A stretch of DNA of 64,000 bases. Origin: Acanthopagrus latus. Lineage: Eukaryota > Chordata > Actinopteri > Spariformes > Sparidae. This document shows positions 26,068 to 36,868 of this stretch, piece by piece. A program made the translations under genes and the position numbers. Every line of letters begins with the position of its first letter. The stretch's first letter is position 1. The notes beneath the pieces were generated by a model. It was not told the origin of the DNA. It was given only the letters and a program-made list of their open reading frames with translations, and ran no database searches. The stretch is from contig NC_051047.1 in assembly GCF_904848185.1 (NCBI RefSeq), positions 30,236,449-30,300,448 of the forward strand, given 5' to 3'.

Positions 26068-28486
26068 GTCATGCAGCAGGAGGTGAACCACACAGCGCTT
26101 CACAGAAGCAGAGCAGCAGTTATACCAGGAGCAGCAGGTAACACTGAACATGTGACAGGAAGCAGCAGCTGTGTGTTTGTTGAGGACTGTGGCGCCTCCT
26201 GCTGGTCGTCTCCCGTCAACATGTCTGTTCAGAAATTCGACTCTCCTTGATCAAATCGCTTCCACGGAGATGAGCTGAATCCTGATTGGGCTGATTGTGA
26301 TCACATGACATGTTAGCGCACTGAGGGAGAGTCACCCCGCATGTCTCATGTTCAGTTCAACATCCAACTGAACCTGAAGGACCAGAGCAGGAGAGCCACA
26401 TGTTGTTCTAACCTGAGACTGTCCTGTTCACAGAGAAGAAGTCCGGACCAGCAGAGAGACCAGCGGCTGCTGTGAGGAGACCAGCTGCTAAACCAGACTG
26501 GAGGGTCCCCAGAGTCCACACACCTGCCCTGTATCAAGTATTAAGAACAATTATACATAGAGGAAGAAGAGTGATAGAGTTGGCTCATAGTGTACTATGA
26601 GTATGTGTACTGAGTATGTGTACTGCACTCAGGAACTGATACTGTGTCTGAAGAGATCAAGGTGACATCATCTAGTCTGCAACACACCAAACTGTTACAG
26701 CCTGAAACTAGAACAGAACACTTAGATCCAGCACAGCATCTATAGATAGATCTAGATCTATCTATAGTTAAAGATTAGATATAGATATAGTTCAATTTAT
26801 TACAGCTGAGAGAACATGAAGGAGAGCTATAACATGTGGACATGTGTTGGCTCCACCAGTAATACTGCACAGAAGTATACATTAGTCAAACAAATAGACA
26901 GTGTGCAGGTGGGCAGTGTGCAGGTGGGCAGTGTGCAGGTGGACAGTGTGCAGGTGGACAGTGTGCAGGTGGGCAGTGTGCAGGTGGGCAGTGTGCAGGT
27001 GGACAGTGTGCAGGTGGACAGTGTGCAGGTGGACAGTGTGCAGGTGGGCAGTGTGCAGGTGGACAGTGTGCAGGTGGGCAGTGTGCAGGTGGGCAGTGTG
27101 CAGGTGGACAGTGTGCAGGTGGACAGTGTGCAGGTGGGCAGTGTGCAGGTGGACAGTGTGCAGGTGGGCAGTGTGCAGGTGGGCAGTGTGCAGGTGGGCA
27201 GTGTGCAGGTGGGCAGTGTGCAGGTGGGCAGTGTGCAGGTGGACAGTGTGCAGGTGGACAGTGTGCAGGTGGACAGTGTGCAGGTGGGCAGTGTGCAGGT
27301 GGGCAGTGTGCAGGTGGACAGTGTGCAGGTGGGCAGTGTGCAGGTGGGCAGTGTGCAGGTGGACAGTGTGCAGGTGGGCAGTGTGCAGGTGGACAGTGTG
27401 CAGGTCCAGTGTGTTAAATGGTATCCAGGGTTCCTACAGCTGTCTCTTACGGCCTGTTATATTTGAGTTGTACTGATATTATGTATGTGTGATGTCAGCC
27501 TGTCCATCAGAGAGCAGGACGAGCTGCAGACAGAGACATCACAGGTCAGAACCACAGGTGAGTCAGACTGGATCTTCACCTGTGAGTGTGAATGTTCATC
27601 AGTGATCATTAGTGATGGTGTGACGACTCTGTTACTGCTGCAGGTTTGATGGTGAGCAGCTCGTCAGTCATTACCAGCACTACTATGCCCAGTTGGACGC
27701 CTTTCAGTGGAGGAACAAGGACGTCCTTCATCCTCCTCCTGCTCCTCCTGCTCCTCCTGCTCCTCAGGAGCCATGTGAAGAGCCTGCTGTGGAACCACAC
27801 CAGCTGTGAGTGAGCTTACTCTCAGGGTGATTGATTTAGTGATTTGTCTACAAATTCTCTGAAAATCAAAACAGAATTAAGTTCAAAAGTAACGTCTTCA
27901 CGTCTGACCAACAGTTTATTATCACGAGACAGAAATGCAGAAAAGCATCACAACTGAGAAACTTTTGATAAAACATGATTTAAACAAGTAATCTATAATT
28001 GGAATTGATTCAAACATGCCTTAATTTGTTAAAGAAGAAGAAGAAAATAGAAGTCATGAAACTTTGATGTGTGTGAATCTGATGATTAATTGATTATCAG
28101 AGTATTTTCTGATTATTAATTATTGACTGAACACTTCATTGACTAGTTACCCATCAGCCACCATGTTCAGCTGAGAGCAGCTCCACGTGTTCATGTTCAT
28201 CTGTCTGTTAAAATGGATCTAAAGCCAGGAGATGGTAAACTTAGCTTAGCATAAAGACTGGAAACAGTGGAGACAGCTAGCTCGACTGAAGTTAAACAGC
28301 CAGGTTGCTAAGCTAACAGTCCACTGTAGCTTCGTATTGATCGTGCAGACATGAGAGTAATTCTCTGATCAAACATCGAGCATGAAAGTGAATAAACATT
28401 TTTTTTCCAAAATGCTTCTTTTAGCTTGTTTTTTAAACTAATCTGGTGTTTTGAACATGATTAATCTGTGATGTATTATCATAATG

Positions 28487-28539
<53 letters not shown>

Positions 28540-29159
28540 CGTGTGTGTGTGTGTGTGTGTGTCAGTGTGGCTGCAGCTCGTAATGAATACTTGCAGAGGA
28601 GACATGAGGCCAACCAGTACAAACTGAGAGCAGAGAAACAGCTGGTAGGATGGAGCTTTTCATTATATTATAATATTGTTAAGACACGATGACTCTGACC
28701 CTGGGGGAACACAGTAATTCCACACACTTCATCAAACAAATGTGTTTTAAGCATAAATCAATCACTCTGGAACAAAAAGTAGAATAGATACAAACGACGG
28801 GATGACCACCTTCAGCTGACACTTCAGCAGACGGAGGGAGGACGTCAGTTTAATCTGCTCAGTAGGACAAATATAAAGTCACTGAGCAGACGCTGTCGAT
28901 TACACTGACACCTTCTTTCAGTGTGGGTGTTGATGGTGTTTTCCCAGCATGCCATGCTCTACTGACCCTATAACCTCTGCCCTCTGACGCTTCCTCTCTG
29001 ACCATCAGGGTCTGCGTCCATGTACAGCTGAACGCATCAGGACACAGGAAGTGAGACCTTCTGAACGCCAACACACTCTTCAGGACAGGAGACAGGACGG
29101 ACAGCAGGTAGGAGACACCAGGGAAGGTAACTGAGTACATTTACTCAAGTACCATGCTT

Positions 29160-29223
<64 letters not shown>

Positions 29224-32200
29224 ATGTAAACAGGAGTACCTCCGTCAGCTGGATCTGATCAGACATCAGTATCATGAGGAGATGAGACAGATGAAGCAGA
29301 GAGCTGAAGCTCAGGTGAGTACGACCTGTGTTACACCTGAGACTACAGCAGACAGACGTCTCATCACACCAGCTGAATATTCATGTCTCCAGCCTGTTCA
29401 GCAACGTCAGGTTGGAAAACTGTCACATGCTAAAAGGAAATTCTCTGCTTTGTTTATTTGTTTGCTCAAAAACTACTGAAGGTTGTCAGTCGTCCAGGTC
29501 ACAGTAACTCTCTGTGCTGTATCGTAGGCAGCTCCACATGTTTCAGGTTCTTGAAGAGGACTAGAGGTGAAACGTCTGTAAGAAACATCCTGTTGGCTGT
29601 TGTTCACTGTTATATAGACCAAGACACCCTGACATCACCAACAACAGTCACTTCCTGGCAGATAACTGCTGGATGATTATCACTGTGGAGAGATCAGAGT
29701 ACTTGTTTTCTTCGTTTTTTTCATTTTCAGTCTTTACTGTAAAGTTTAGAGATAAATATTATCAACAGCAGTGTCATCAGACAGGTTGGACTCATATCAC
29801 CCTCCTGTCAACACACAGTCACAGTCTCGACCCGATCAGACTGTAAATCATGCTGCTAATATATTTTCATTCTGTGCTGTTTCAGGTTGAGCCACAAAAC
29901 AAACAAGGAACCTTTGTGGTGGAGAAAAGCAGAGAGCCTGAGGAGCAGCACAGAGACACACCTGCACAGGTAAACACTGACAGGAAGTCAGTTCAGTCTG
30001 ACTCAGAACCTGTTTTATACTAAAGTCAGAACACGTGTATATAAAGAACAGTGAAGACTCTGTATGGATTATTTCACTCTGTGCTGATGTTAGATTAAAA
30101 GATGATCAGATCTATAATGTCTCTTGTCTCTGCTGCAGGAAGTTGAAGCAGCTCTGAAGCAGATCAGAGATCAGAGGAGAGAGCTGAAGAGAAAACACAG
30201 AGACCAGGTGAGATCAGAGGACAGGTACACCTGTCTGACAATAAAACAAACCCGTCAGATCTTTCATGAAAAACAGCAAAGAATCAACAAGCCGCTGAGT
30301 TTCAGCCTGCTGTCCACCTGAACACTGAAGTGTCTCAGATGATATCTGTCATTCCCGCAGAAGGGAATCATGTTTGAGATCCGGTTAGATGATGGAAGGA
30401 TGAAAAACAACACAGAGGAGGAGGAAGAGGAGAGAAGAGAGGAGGAAGAGGAGGACGAGGAAGAGGAGGAGGGGAAGGTAAGTGATTCCTCTCTGTCTCT
30501 CTTCTTCTTCTGCATCTTCTATCGTCTTTCTTCCAGCTCTTCTGTCATCAGGTGAGAATCAAACACCTGAGTCTGACACACTCAGCTGAGTCTGCTTCAC
30601 CCAGGACAGATGAGGTCCTGGTTCCTGGTGGAGCTCATCTTCTTCATCTGCGCCTTTTTATTCTCCTGTGTCTTATCTGCATCATCTTCCTCCTCCTCTC
30701 ATTCTGTCCCTGACTCCTCAAACAGGACGTGGACCCTCTGAACCAGACTCTGAGCTTCCAGGAGGGGGAGGAGTTGAAGCTCAAGGATTGGTCAGAGTTG
30801 CATAGGAGGTGGAGCCAGAGGACTCCTCAGACACTGATGGATGCACTCGCCAAAATGGACATCAACTCCATCCACAACACGGCGATGGAGGCTGAACAAG
30901 GTGGAGTACAACAATGTTTCACAAGTCATTCATTTATTCTTCAGTCACTTAGCTTAGCTTAGCATAAAGACTGTAAACAGTTGGAAACAGCTAGCCTGCC
31001 TGCAGCTCTGCAGCTCAGGGACAGGACACATGGAACTTATCTGATGTCAGTCTGTGTCTGAACTCACCAAAGATTGTTTATGAGGTAAGAGAAGCTCTAC
31101 TGTCTCTGTAGTTTCAACAGAGTGAGACATCTGCATTCTAGAGGATCTCATCACATCTTAAACTTTCTTTTATTTCAGATCAAAAACTTATATTTTACCC
31201 TCTGTCCAGGTGTTGTGTCACAGCACTACAGGATGACTGATGAGTACCTGTACTGTCTGTATGTATGTCTCCTGACTCCGCCCCCTCAGGTGAGGAGGCA
31301 GCAGCTCACAGACAGTGGGGCCACGCCCCCCCCAACACTCTGCTGAATGCTCTCCACCAGGCTGAACTCACCTCAACTGTGGACTCTGCAGGTGAACACA
31401 GACTGAACACAGGTAGTGTTGAATGAACAAGATGAGCTGTTCAGGTGATCAAACCTCTGGAAACATCTGACACACAGACCTGTCCAAACTCTCAGATTTA
31501 CAGCCAGAGAAGGAGGAGGACTCTGATGTGGAGATGGATGAAAAGCGTCTGGAGCCGAGGTCTGACGATGACGACACGTGAGTCAACTCTTCCTCCTGCT
31601 CTCTGGACCCTCTTATGTGTTGGGATGAATTAGCTTGATATTATGATAAGATATATTTGCCTCGTCCTCCTGAAGTTAATATCAATATATTGTAACCAAT
31701 GAACACTTTGTGAATGGAATGAGCTTCTTTTGTTTTATCTTTAATGATCATCACGTGTTTGTGTTGTGTGTGAAATTGCTGACTGGCGATTGTGATCTTT
31801 TACTCAAATTGATCCAGTAGTTTCATTACCTGAACCAAACTGAGCTGCGTGAAAACTGGAAATATTATTTTTAATACCTGAAAAACACAAACAGCAACAT
31901 AGCGCATAGTGGTCTTGTTCTAGACCCACTCAGCCAGCAGCTCTTGGTGTGAAATAGTCTTTGTGCTTTTTCTTCCTAAAGAATTTTCATAAAACCACCA
32001 AAGCAGTCGCACATGACATAGTGTCACTTTCCATTAGATGTGGATCAAATACACAACTTACTGGCTGAGAGTTTTAAAGTGTTTAGTGAGACTCTTTGGA
32101 CAACACCTGCTGAATGTAGCTTCAACTACATCAGGTGATGTGTACTACCTGTCTGTCCCCAGGAACTTTGAGGAGTCGGAGGATGAGCTGAGAGAAGCGG

Positions 32201-32469
32201 TGGCAGACTCCATGAAGAACCTGTTTGTCCTGGAGGACAGCAGCTCAGAGGAGAGAGTGGAGGAGGAGGAGGAGGAGGAGGAGGAGGAGGAGGAGGAGGA
32301 GGAGGAGGAGGAGGAGGAGGAGGACAGAGGTCACCAGATGAAGACTGAGGTGGAGGACTCAGACGTCACTGCTGGAGCGACTACACTCATTTCCTCTGAA
32401 GAAGGTGAAGATAACATGCCTGTAACTACAAAGAAACGTCCTGAGTCTCACAAACATCCCGCAGAATAA
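15293..32469 (+). CDS. nek5: Serine/threonine kinase Nek5, complete
   Basis: NIMA-related kinase. Coding exons: 15293-15415, 15708-15804, 16147-16244, 16324-16407, 19574-19644, 20216-20302, 21601-21655, 22754-22867, 25756-25842, 26068-26137, 26434-26537, 27499-27557, 27644-27805, 28566-28644, 29009-29107, 29234-29314, 29886-29969, 30139-30207, 30361-30477, 30726-30900, 31290-31391, 31478-31577, 32163-32469. Phases agree throughout: 2424 nt, 807 aa. The kinase domain spans about residues 4-260, with the glycine loop GEGAFG at 11-16, Lys35, Glu53, HRD 128-130, DFG 149-151 and SPE 174-176. The tail has HYYAQLD, EYLQRRHEANQYKLRAEKQL and a coiled-coil-like EYLRQLDLIRHQYHEEMRQM, which mark NEK5 rather than NEK1 or NEK3. 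It ends in acidic stretches including a (GAG)n-coded poly-Glu. Human NEK5 is shorter (708 aa). The gene converges on alg11 as in human. Confidence 0.92.
15805..16146 (+). repeat. nek5 intron 2: a 30-bp minisatellite spanning the whole intron
   Basis: The 342-nt intron begins at the donor GTGAGT and consists of about 11 copies of a 30-bp unit (gtgtactggtactgcatgtg plus tgtacagagt). Each unit ends in the same acceptor string as the true exon 3 acceptor (TGTGTACAG followed by AG). The intron length is a multiple of three and contains no stop in the exon 2 frame. Confidence 0.9.
16245..16297. repeat. (CA)n microsatellite at the nek5 exon 3 donor
   Basis: The donor GTACAC runs straight into the CA tract, which fills most of the 79-nt intron 3. 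Confidence 0.9.
17133..19210 (+). pseudogene. 5'-truncated, broken Rex3-like (RTE clade) non-LTR retrotransposon
   Basis: Reverse-transcriptase signatures occur in order: GVVVPLFKKGD, NYRGITLLS, QCGFRPGHGT, FVDLEKAFD, GLRQGCPLSP, the catalytic FADD in LLFADDVVLL, and KYLGVLF. The endonuclease half is missing, as usual for 5'-truncated copies. The frame is broken by a shift near 17400, a TAA at 18218-18220, a TGA at 18728-18730 and another shift near 18890-18980. The last frame stops at 19183-19185. Only about 13 bases of 3' UTR follow before (GATG)n, the tail I recall for Rex3. It sits in sense orientation in nek5 intron 4 and cannot encode a working protein. Confidence 0.85.
19509..19543. 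repeat. (CA)n microsatellite upstream of nek5 exon 5
   Basis: About 35 bases of CA lying 30 bases before the acceptor at 19572-19573. Another CA tract follows the exon at about 19665-19690. Confidence 0.9.
21229..21279. repeat. (CA)n microsatellite in nek5 intron 6
   Basis: About 50 bases of CA. Confidence 0.9.
21539..21589. repeat. (TG)n tract adjoining the nek5 exon 7 acceptor
   Basis: About 50 bases of TG are followed only by 'tttcctctctacag' before exon 7 at 21601, so the tract is part of the 3' splice-site environment. Confidence 0.9.
21719..21833. repeat. Short tandem array (gctaatgct / cagctaatg units)
   Basis: About six imperfect copies of a 17-21-bp unit (aatgctcagctaatgcta). The MITE at 21834-22535 follows directly, and 'aatgctaacacccag' resumes after it, so the MITE inserted into this array. 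Confidence 0.7.
21834..22535. mobile_element. MITE with 'ccctgctgga' terminal inverted repeats
   Basis: The left end (ccctgctggataaaccagca) is inverted at the right end (tgctggtttttccagcaggg). Many 'accagcat/atgctggt' motifs give strong foldback potential. The core (about 22025-22320, with 'ccacctgacaggtgtggcag') matches a separate common fish repeat and looks nested. No coding capacity. Confidence 0.65.
23149..25276. repeat. 2.1-kb minisatellite in nek5 intron 8, 16/18-bp unit
   Basis: More than 120 copies of 'cacactggagctaacaca' or the 'ccaaca' variant, with one extra CA dinucleotide making the 18-bp form. Rarer variants (gcaaac, ggggct, ctaatg) occur in blocks, showing local duplication. 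Antisense cysteine-rich frames are by-products. Confidence 0.95.
26029..26066. repeat. (TG)n tract adjoining the nek5 exon 10 acceptor
   Basis: The TG run leads directly into GCAG before exon 10 at 26068; no separate pyrimidine tract is present. Confidence 0.9.
26899..27405. repeat. 15-bp minisatellite in nek5 intron 11
   Basis: About 34 copies of gtgcaggtgggcagt / gtgcaggtggacagt. Every unit contains CAG|GTGG, which resembles both an acceptor (GTGCAG) and a donor (CAG|GTGGGC). Two overlapping frames are open across the array; both are simple pentapeptide repeats. Confidence 0.95.
28175..28330. repeat. Dispersed 'agcttagcataaagactg' repeat copies
   Basis: This motif occurs here (28241-28260) and again near 30949-30975, 33262-33285, 45930-45948 and 46070-46100, with inverted copies near 15640-15665 and 47010-47030. 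The flanks ('ggaaacag.ggagacagctag') also match, so this is one dispersed repeat family. Confidence 0.6.
28489..28562. repeat. (TG)n tract adjoining the nek5 exon 14 acceptor
   Basis: About 74 bases of TG with two CG interruptions end at GTCAG before exon 14 at 28566. Confidence 0.9.
29164..29222. repeat. (TG)n tract adjoining the nek5 exon 16 acceptor
   Basis: About 59 bases of TG, separated by only 11 bases (ACATGTAAACAG) from exon 16 at 29234. Confidence 0.9.
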
Positions 32470-32920
32470 CTGACTCCGAACTCTTTAAGCTGAACAGTCG
32501 GTCTGCACTGACAGTTGTTCTCTAACAGGATGTCAAGAAGTTTCCTTTGTGCAAACAAGAGAAACTTCTGCTGTCAACAGTTCTTAAATCAAAGGTCCTG
32601 TGCATCATCACTAATGAGCAGAACCTTCATCAACATGCAGAACACAGACAGTGGATACTGGCTCTTCTGGTCTTTTCACAAGATTTAATGACAATAAGAA
32701 AAATACAGAATATCCTTTATTTCCTTACACAATATCTTCAGTGCAGCTCTGATTTCTGATTATAATTCTTTCCTTCACTGTCAGAAGACAGATTGTTTCC
32801 TCTGTCAGTGTTTTTTTTCCTGTCAGAAGAAGTCACTCGACATGTTTGATGATTGTATTTATTGCAGTATTGTTGAGTTCCTCTACATTAACAGACCTAA
32901 ATATTAATAATGTATTTTAA

Positions 32921-32926
32921 AATAAA
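32921..32926 (+). promoter_or_regulatory. nek5: Poly(A) signal of nek5
   Basis: AATAAA about 450 bases after the nek5 stop; the sequence between is read as 3' UTR. Confidence 0.6.
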
Positions 32927-33180
32927 GATTCTTTGATATTTTGCACACGATCATATCTCCATGGCTGGAACTCATCGCAAACAGGAAGTGAAACAACAGT
33001 TCAGTTAGAGACATTTGGCCTTCAGCTCAACACAAAACACAGCAAGTTTTCATTTCACTGATGAAAAAATACCTTTACAAGCCTTTTCTGTCAGTTCAGG
33101 AATCCTGACACGTCTTCACTGAACTATGATCACATCACTGTCCACTGGATGTAAAGCTGTAGCTCAGTTTGGAATGTAAC

Positions 33181-33186
33181 TTTATT
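33181..33186 (-). promoter_or_regulatory. alg11: Candidate poly(A) signal of alg11
   Basis: TTTATT on the plus strand is AATAAA on the alg11 strand, about 685 bases after its stop. If used, about 255 bases separate the two convergent genes' signals. Confidence 0.4.
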
Positions 33187-33871
33187 TAAACACCTTAAAA
33201 GGAACAAATTGTCAGAAATACTTCCTGTCTGTCACCAGAGTCAGACCAGATGATGCACACTAGCCTAGCTTAGCACAAAGACTGAAAACAAGGGGGAACT
33301 TTCAGCACAGCATAATGAAAAGAGAAGAAAAACTACAAAACAGGTTATTTAAAGACACGTAGAAGAGACAGCGAGTTAACTGATCAAACTTCCCTGAAGC
33401 TCATCTCTGCTAAACTTTAACCCGACGTCACATCAACAGTTTGATGATGAACATGATGTGACTTCATGTTTGAATCACTGCATCATGTTAACTGAACTGC
33501 TGCTCACCTTCAATACAAGACAGGACAAACTTTATCTTTCTGTGTGTCTGTAACAAGTCCTCTTCCTTCCATCAATCCTGTCACCAGGTGAGAATCAAAC
33601 ACCTGAGTCTGACACTTGCAAAGTCACTGAATTTGGTGAACCTCGTCCTGATTAGTTTTTCTTCATGTCAGTGGATAAGAAGCTCTGAGTCCAGCAGGAG
33701 CTTCTCCTTCTTCTCTTGTTCAAATGTTGTATGACGAATCATGTCACACGTCACTGACGGTGCTGAAGTTTAGATCTGACTCTCACTGCTTCACTCCATA
33801 CATGTGTAGACTAATAACACCCAGGACAGATGAGGTCCTGGTTCGTGGTGGACTCCAGGCCAGGCTCCTCT

Positions 33872-35416
33872 TCATCGCTCCAGTCTGGTCATCAGGGACT
33901 CCGTCGCTGCCAGGAAACAGAACTCAAACTCTTGGTCGGAGAATCTCTCAACAGAGCGCCGGGCGTTTCGTCTGATCTCAAGCCTGGCAGACGGAGACAG
34001 CGTCAGGATGGTTTCCATGGCAGCAGCATAGCTGTCCTCACTGTCGGCCAGGAAGCCCGTCTGTCCTCCTTCATACGGGACCACGATGTCCAGCTTCGGC
34101 CCGCCGGATTTATGAGCCAGAACAATGGTGCCTGCAGCCATACACTCCACCACACCTGGAGACAGAGGAGAGGGACAGATGGGTCATCATGTTATTGATG
34201 ATGTCATGAAGCAGTGTGGCATCATGGGACTCAGATGAGGTCATGTTTGCTCTCTCTGACTCTCCTGAAGTTACAGACAGACGACCAGATGAAACGTCAC
34301 CTCAAGGAAACTGGAGGATTTTTCTGAACAATGTTGGAAACATTTGAGATGCTGTGAGAACTCGACTCAGCAACATGAAGAACAAAGGTCGAGCTGGTTT
34401 AATGCAGAATTCTGACAGATATCTATAAAACATGTCGGATCTTTAAGACTGAGTAGCGTTCGTATGTGTGCGTGCTCACCTATCCCAAAGTGTTCGTTCC
34501 ACATAGTGTGCAGGCCGATGGTGGCGTCCACCAGCTCTCTCTTCAGCTCCTCGAAGGGCACGTTAAGTTTGAAGCTGACCCGGTCGGACACGCCCAGCTC
34601 GTCACAGAGCCCCCGCAGCAGAAGCACCCGCTCCTCATCCTCCTGGTTCCGACATCCACCAATCAGCACCAGCCGCAGAGACTCCCGTCCCCCCAGCCCC
34701 CCCTCCTTCCTGTCCAGCAGTTTGTGGAAGGCTCTGATCTGCAGCCGGTGGTCCTTCTCCGGTCTGAACTGACCCACCGACACGATGGAGTGACACTTCC
34801 TGTCTCCTCCTCGTCCGTCCTTCTCCTCTCCGCTCCCCAGCTCCTGTCCCAGCTCCTCCCAGCCCTCCTCCACGTCATCTTCATCATCCTCCTCCAGTGG
34901 GACGTCCAGGAAGGCTCTGACGTCGCAGGGCGGATAGACGACGCTGGTGCGGTTTGGCGAACGCCACAGAGCCAGGATGTGTCCCAGTGTCCAGGTGGAG
35001 TTCACCATGATGACATCACTGCAGGAGCCGGCGAGGCCGTACAGCAGGGCGAAGCAGCAGTAGTACACCACCTTCACCGCGCTCAGCATGGGGTTCCTGG
35101 AGATGAAGTCAGCGTTGTTGAATCTGGAATCACAAGAGGAGGAACACAGAAGGTTAGCTTCATTTTAGACGTCAGGTGTTTCTATAAGGTATCAGACGCT
35201 TTGAGAGCATCATGTTCATTTTGTGTGTGTGTGTGTGTGTGTTACCTTGGGTTCCTCTCTCTGACCACTGACAGCATGTCGGTGCTGACGGTGGGATAGT
35301 GAACGTAGCTTGCCACCTTACAGCCGCCCAGGTAACGGAAGATCGGCAGGGTGAAGGCGTAACCCATCGAGTCCACATACAGGTCAGGAACGAAGGCTGT
35401 CAGAGCCTCCCAGCCT

Positions 35417-35462
<46 letters not shown>

Positions 35463-36838
35463 ATATATACAACTGTTACTAAAGTTATAAAACACAGAAG
35501 AACTGATGATCAATCAGCTAACAGCTGAATGACATTCTCTGAGTTCTGATCCGACACAGTCAGAGACATCAGGTGATCATAGACGTGATATTTATTTCTG
35601 AATACTTTAATATTCTCTGTGTTTGTAATGTTAATATTAATGCTGTGCTCAGACAGGAGTTGAAGATGTGTCACAGCAGACTGACATTAACTCTGCGGTT
35701 CTGTTTGTTCTCACCCAGGAACATGGACCCGGCGCTCTGACCCAGCAGGGTGAAGTGAGGGTAGGAAGTCGCCTCCACCAGCACGCGGTGACGCAGGAAG
35801 ATGAAGCTGATTGGTCGAGGCAGCGTGATGTTGAAACGCTGTCGGGCTCCTTCCAGAATCTGCTCCCCCGTCACTCCCTGATCTCCAGTGTACACCACGA
35901 AGGAGACGCCCGGGTATCTGAAGGGAAACGACCACTCAGTCCACTTTCTACTCAGTTCCATTTAACTGCAGTCACTTCATCTTTTACTTTTCTGAACACT
36001 GTCACTAAAATCGTCTTATTTCCACATCAACACTTAGAGCTGCACTGGATGGTCATTTAGTTCGAATCCCTGCAGTGATGCTAACGGCCCGCTGATAGTG
36101 AGACTCAGTACAGCTGATCCACAGCTGATCCACAGCTGATCCACAGCGGGTTTGGGTCGGGATGTGGATCCACAGCTGCTGGTGGGAACACTCACAACAA
36201 CAAGGACAAAGAATCCGACTGTGTTAACGTGTCTGAGCTAGAAGCTGGAGTGAGCAGAGAGTCTGACCCTCAGCCGTGTTGTCGGTCTGTTGTGTGGACA
36301 GACATCGACACAGACACGGACTCACTACATGGATACAGTATGTGTGTAGTGTGAGTCTCGAGCAGACAACACAGACACCAGGTGCTGTGAGTCAGGTGGA
36401 GCTGGTACCGGTTCATGAGGGCCCTCAGGGAGCACCACAGCACCCTCTCCCCGCCTCCTCCCGCGTTACAGTACGGGTGGAAGAAGGCCACGGCGGGGCC
36501 TCCGTCCTGGGCCCGGCGGGCCCTGCGGCGGCCCTGCAGCCACATGCGGACCCCCATCAGGAGCAGCAGCAGCAGGAGGGTCAGCAGCAGGCTGAGGTAG
36601 GCACAGGGGACCACCAGAGACCACAACAACCTGAGGAGGGGCAGACAGAGACCGTGAACCGGGACCGACGACAGTTCGCTGCTATCAAGCTAAAGCTAGC
36701 TGTCCGGTTAGCACTCTGACGTCGCTTCCGGTGAACCGTCCGTTAATTTAACGTTGAATCGTTGAAAAGAAGAAGAGATTACCTCATTAAATCACAGAAG
36801 CACAGAGAGAAGTGATGATGATGTTCGTGTCCGGCCAT
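33872..36838 (-). CDS. alg11: GDP-Man:Man3GlcNAc2-PP-dolichol alpha-1,2-mannosyltransferase, complete
   Basis: Alg11 adds the fourth and fifth mannoses to the dolichol-linked N-glycan precursor on the cytosolic face of the ER. Exons in transcript order: 36838-36783, 36630-36409, 35917-35715, 35414-35246, 35123-34480, 34155-33872. Phases close exactly: 1578 nt, 525 aa. After a histidine-rich start (MAGHEHHHHF) there is one hydrophobic anchor, about residues 20-48. Family motifs follow: FFHPYCNAGGGGERVLWC, DSMGYAFTLP, SYVHYP, SDVIMVNSTWT, VYPPCDV, SVGQFRPEK, LIGGCRN. The GT4 EX7E motif is Glu427-Glu435 and is split by the last intron. The C-terminus has SGGPKLDIVVPYEG. A run of about 34 mostly acidic residues (294-327) sits before the SVGQFRPEK segment and is absent from human ALG11 (492 aa). 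Confidence 0.94.
35417..35460. repeat. (CA)n tract adjoining the alg11 exon 4 acceptor
   Basis: On the alg11 strand this is a (TG)n run that ends directly at TCAG before exon 4 (35414). A shorter one (about 35223-35242) follows the exon 4 donor. Confidence 0.9.
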
Positions 36839-36850
36839 TTTCACAACACC

Positions 36851-36868
36851 TGACGTCACTGCCGGAAG
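36851..36868 (-). promoter_or_regulatory. alg11: alg11 promoter motifs (CRE and ETS-like)
   Basis: A perfect palindromic CRE, TGACGTCA, lies at 36851-36858, followed by CCGGAAG (ETS-like) at 36862-36868, just upstream of the ATG. The start-codon context (AAAATGGCC) also resembles a YY1 core. Motifs are seen; use is inferred. Confidence 0.45.

Noticed and set aside
26816..27476. Two plus-strand frames of 216 and 191 aa
   Set aside because: They are made of the 15-bp intron array; no start context or homology.
15293..32469. nek1 or nek3
   Set aside because: The HYYAQLD and EYLQRR..A.QYKL segments after the kinase domain and the pairing with alg11 point to nek5.
34466..35299. 277-aa plus-strand open frame
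   Set aside because: It is antisense to alg11 exon 5, whose protein is strongly conserved; a shadow frame.
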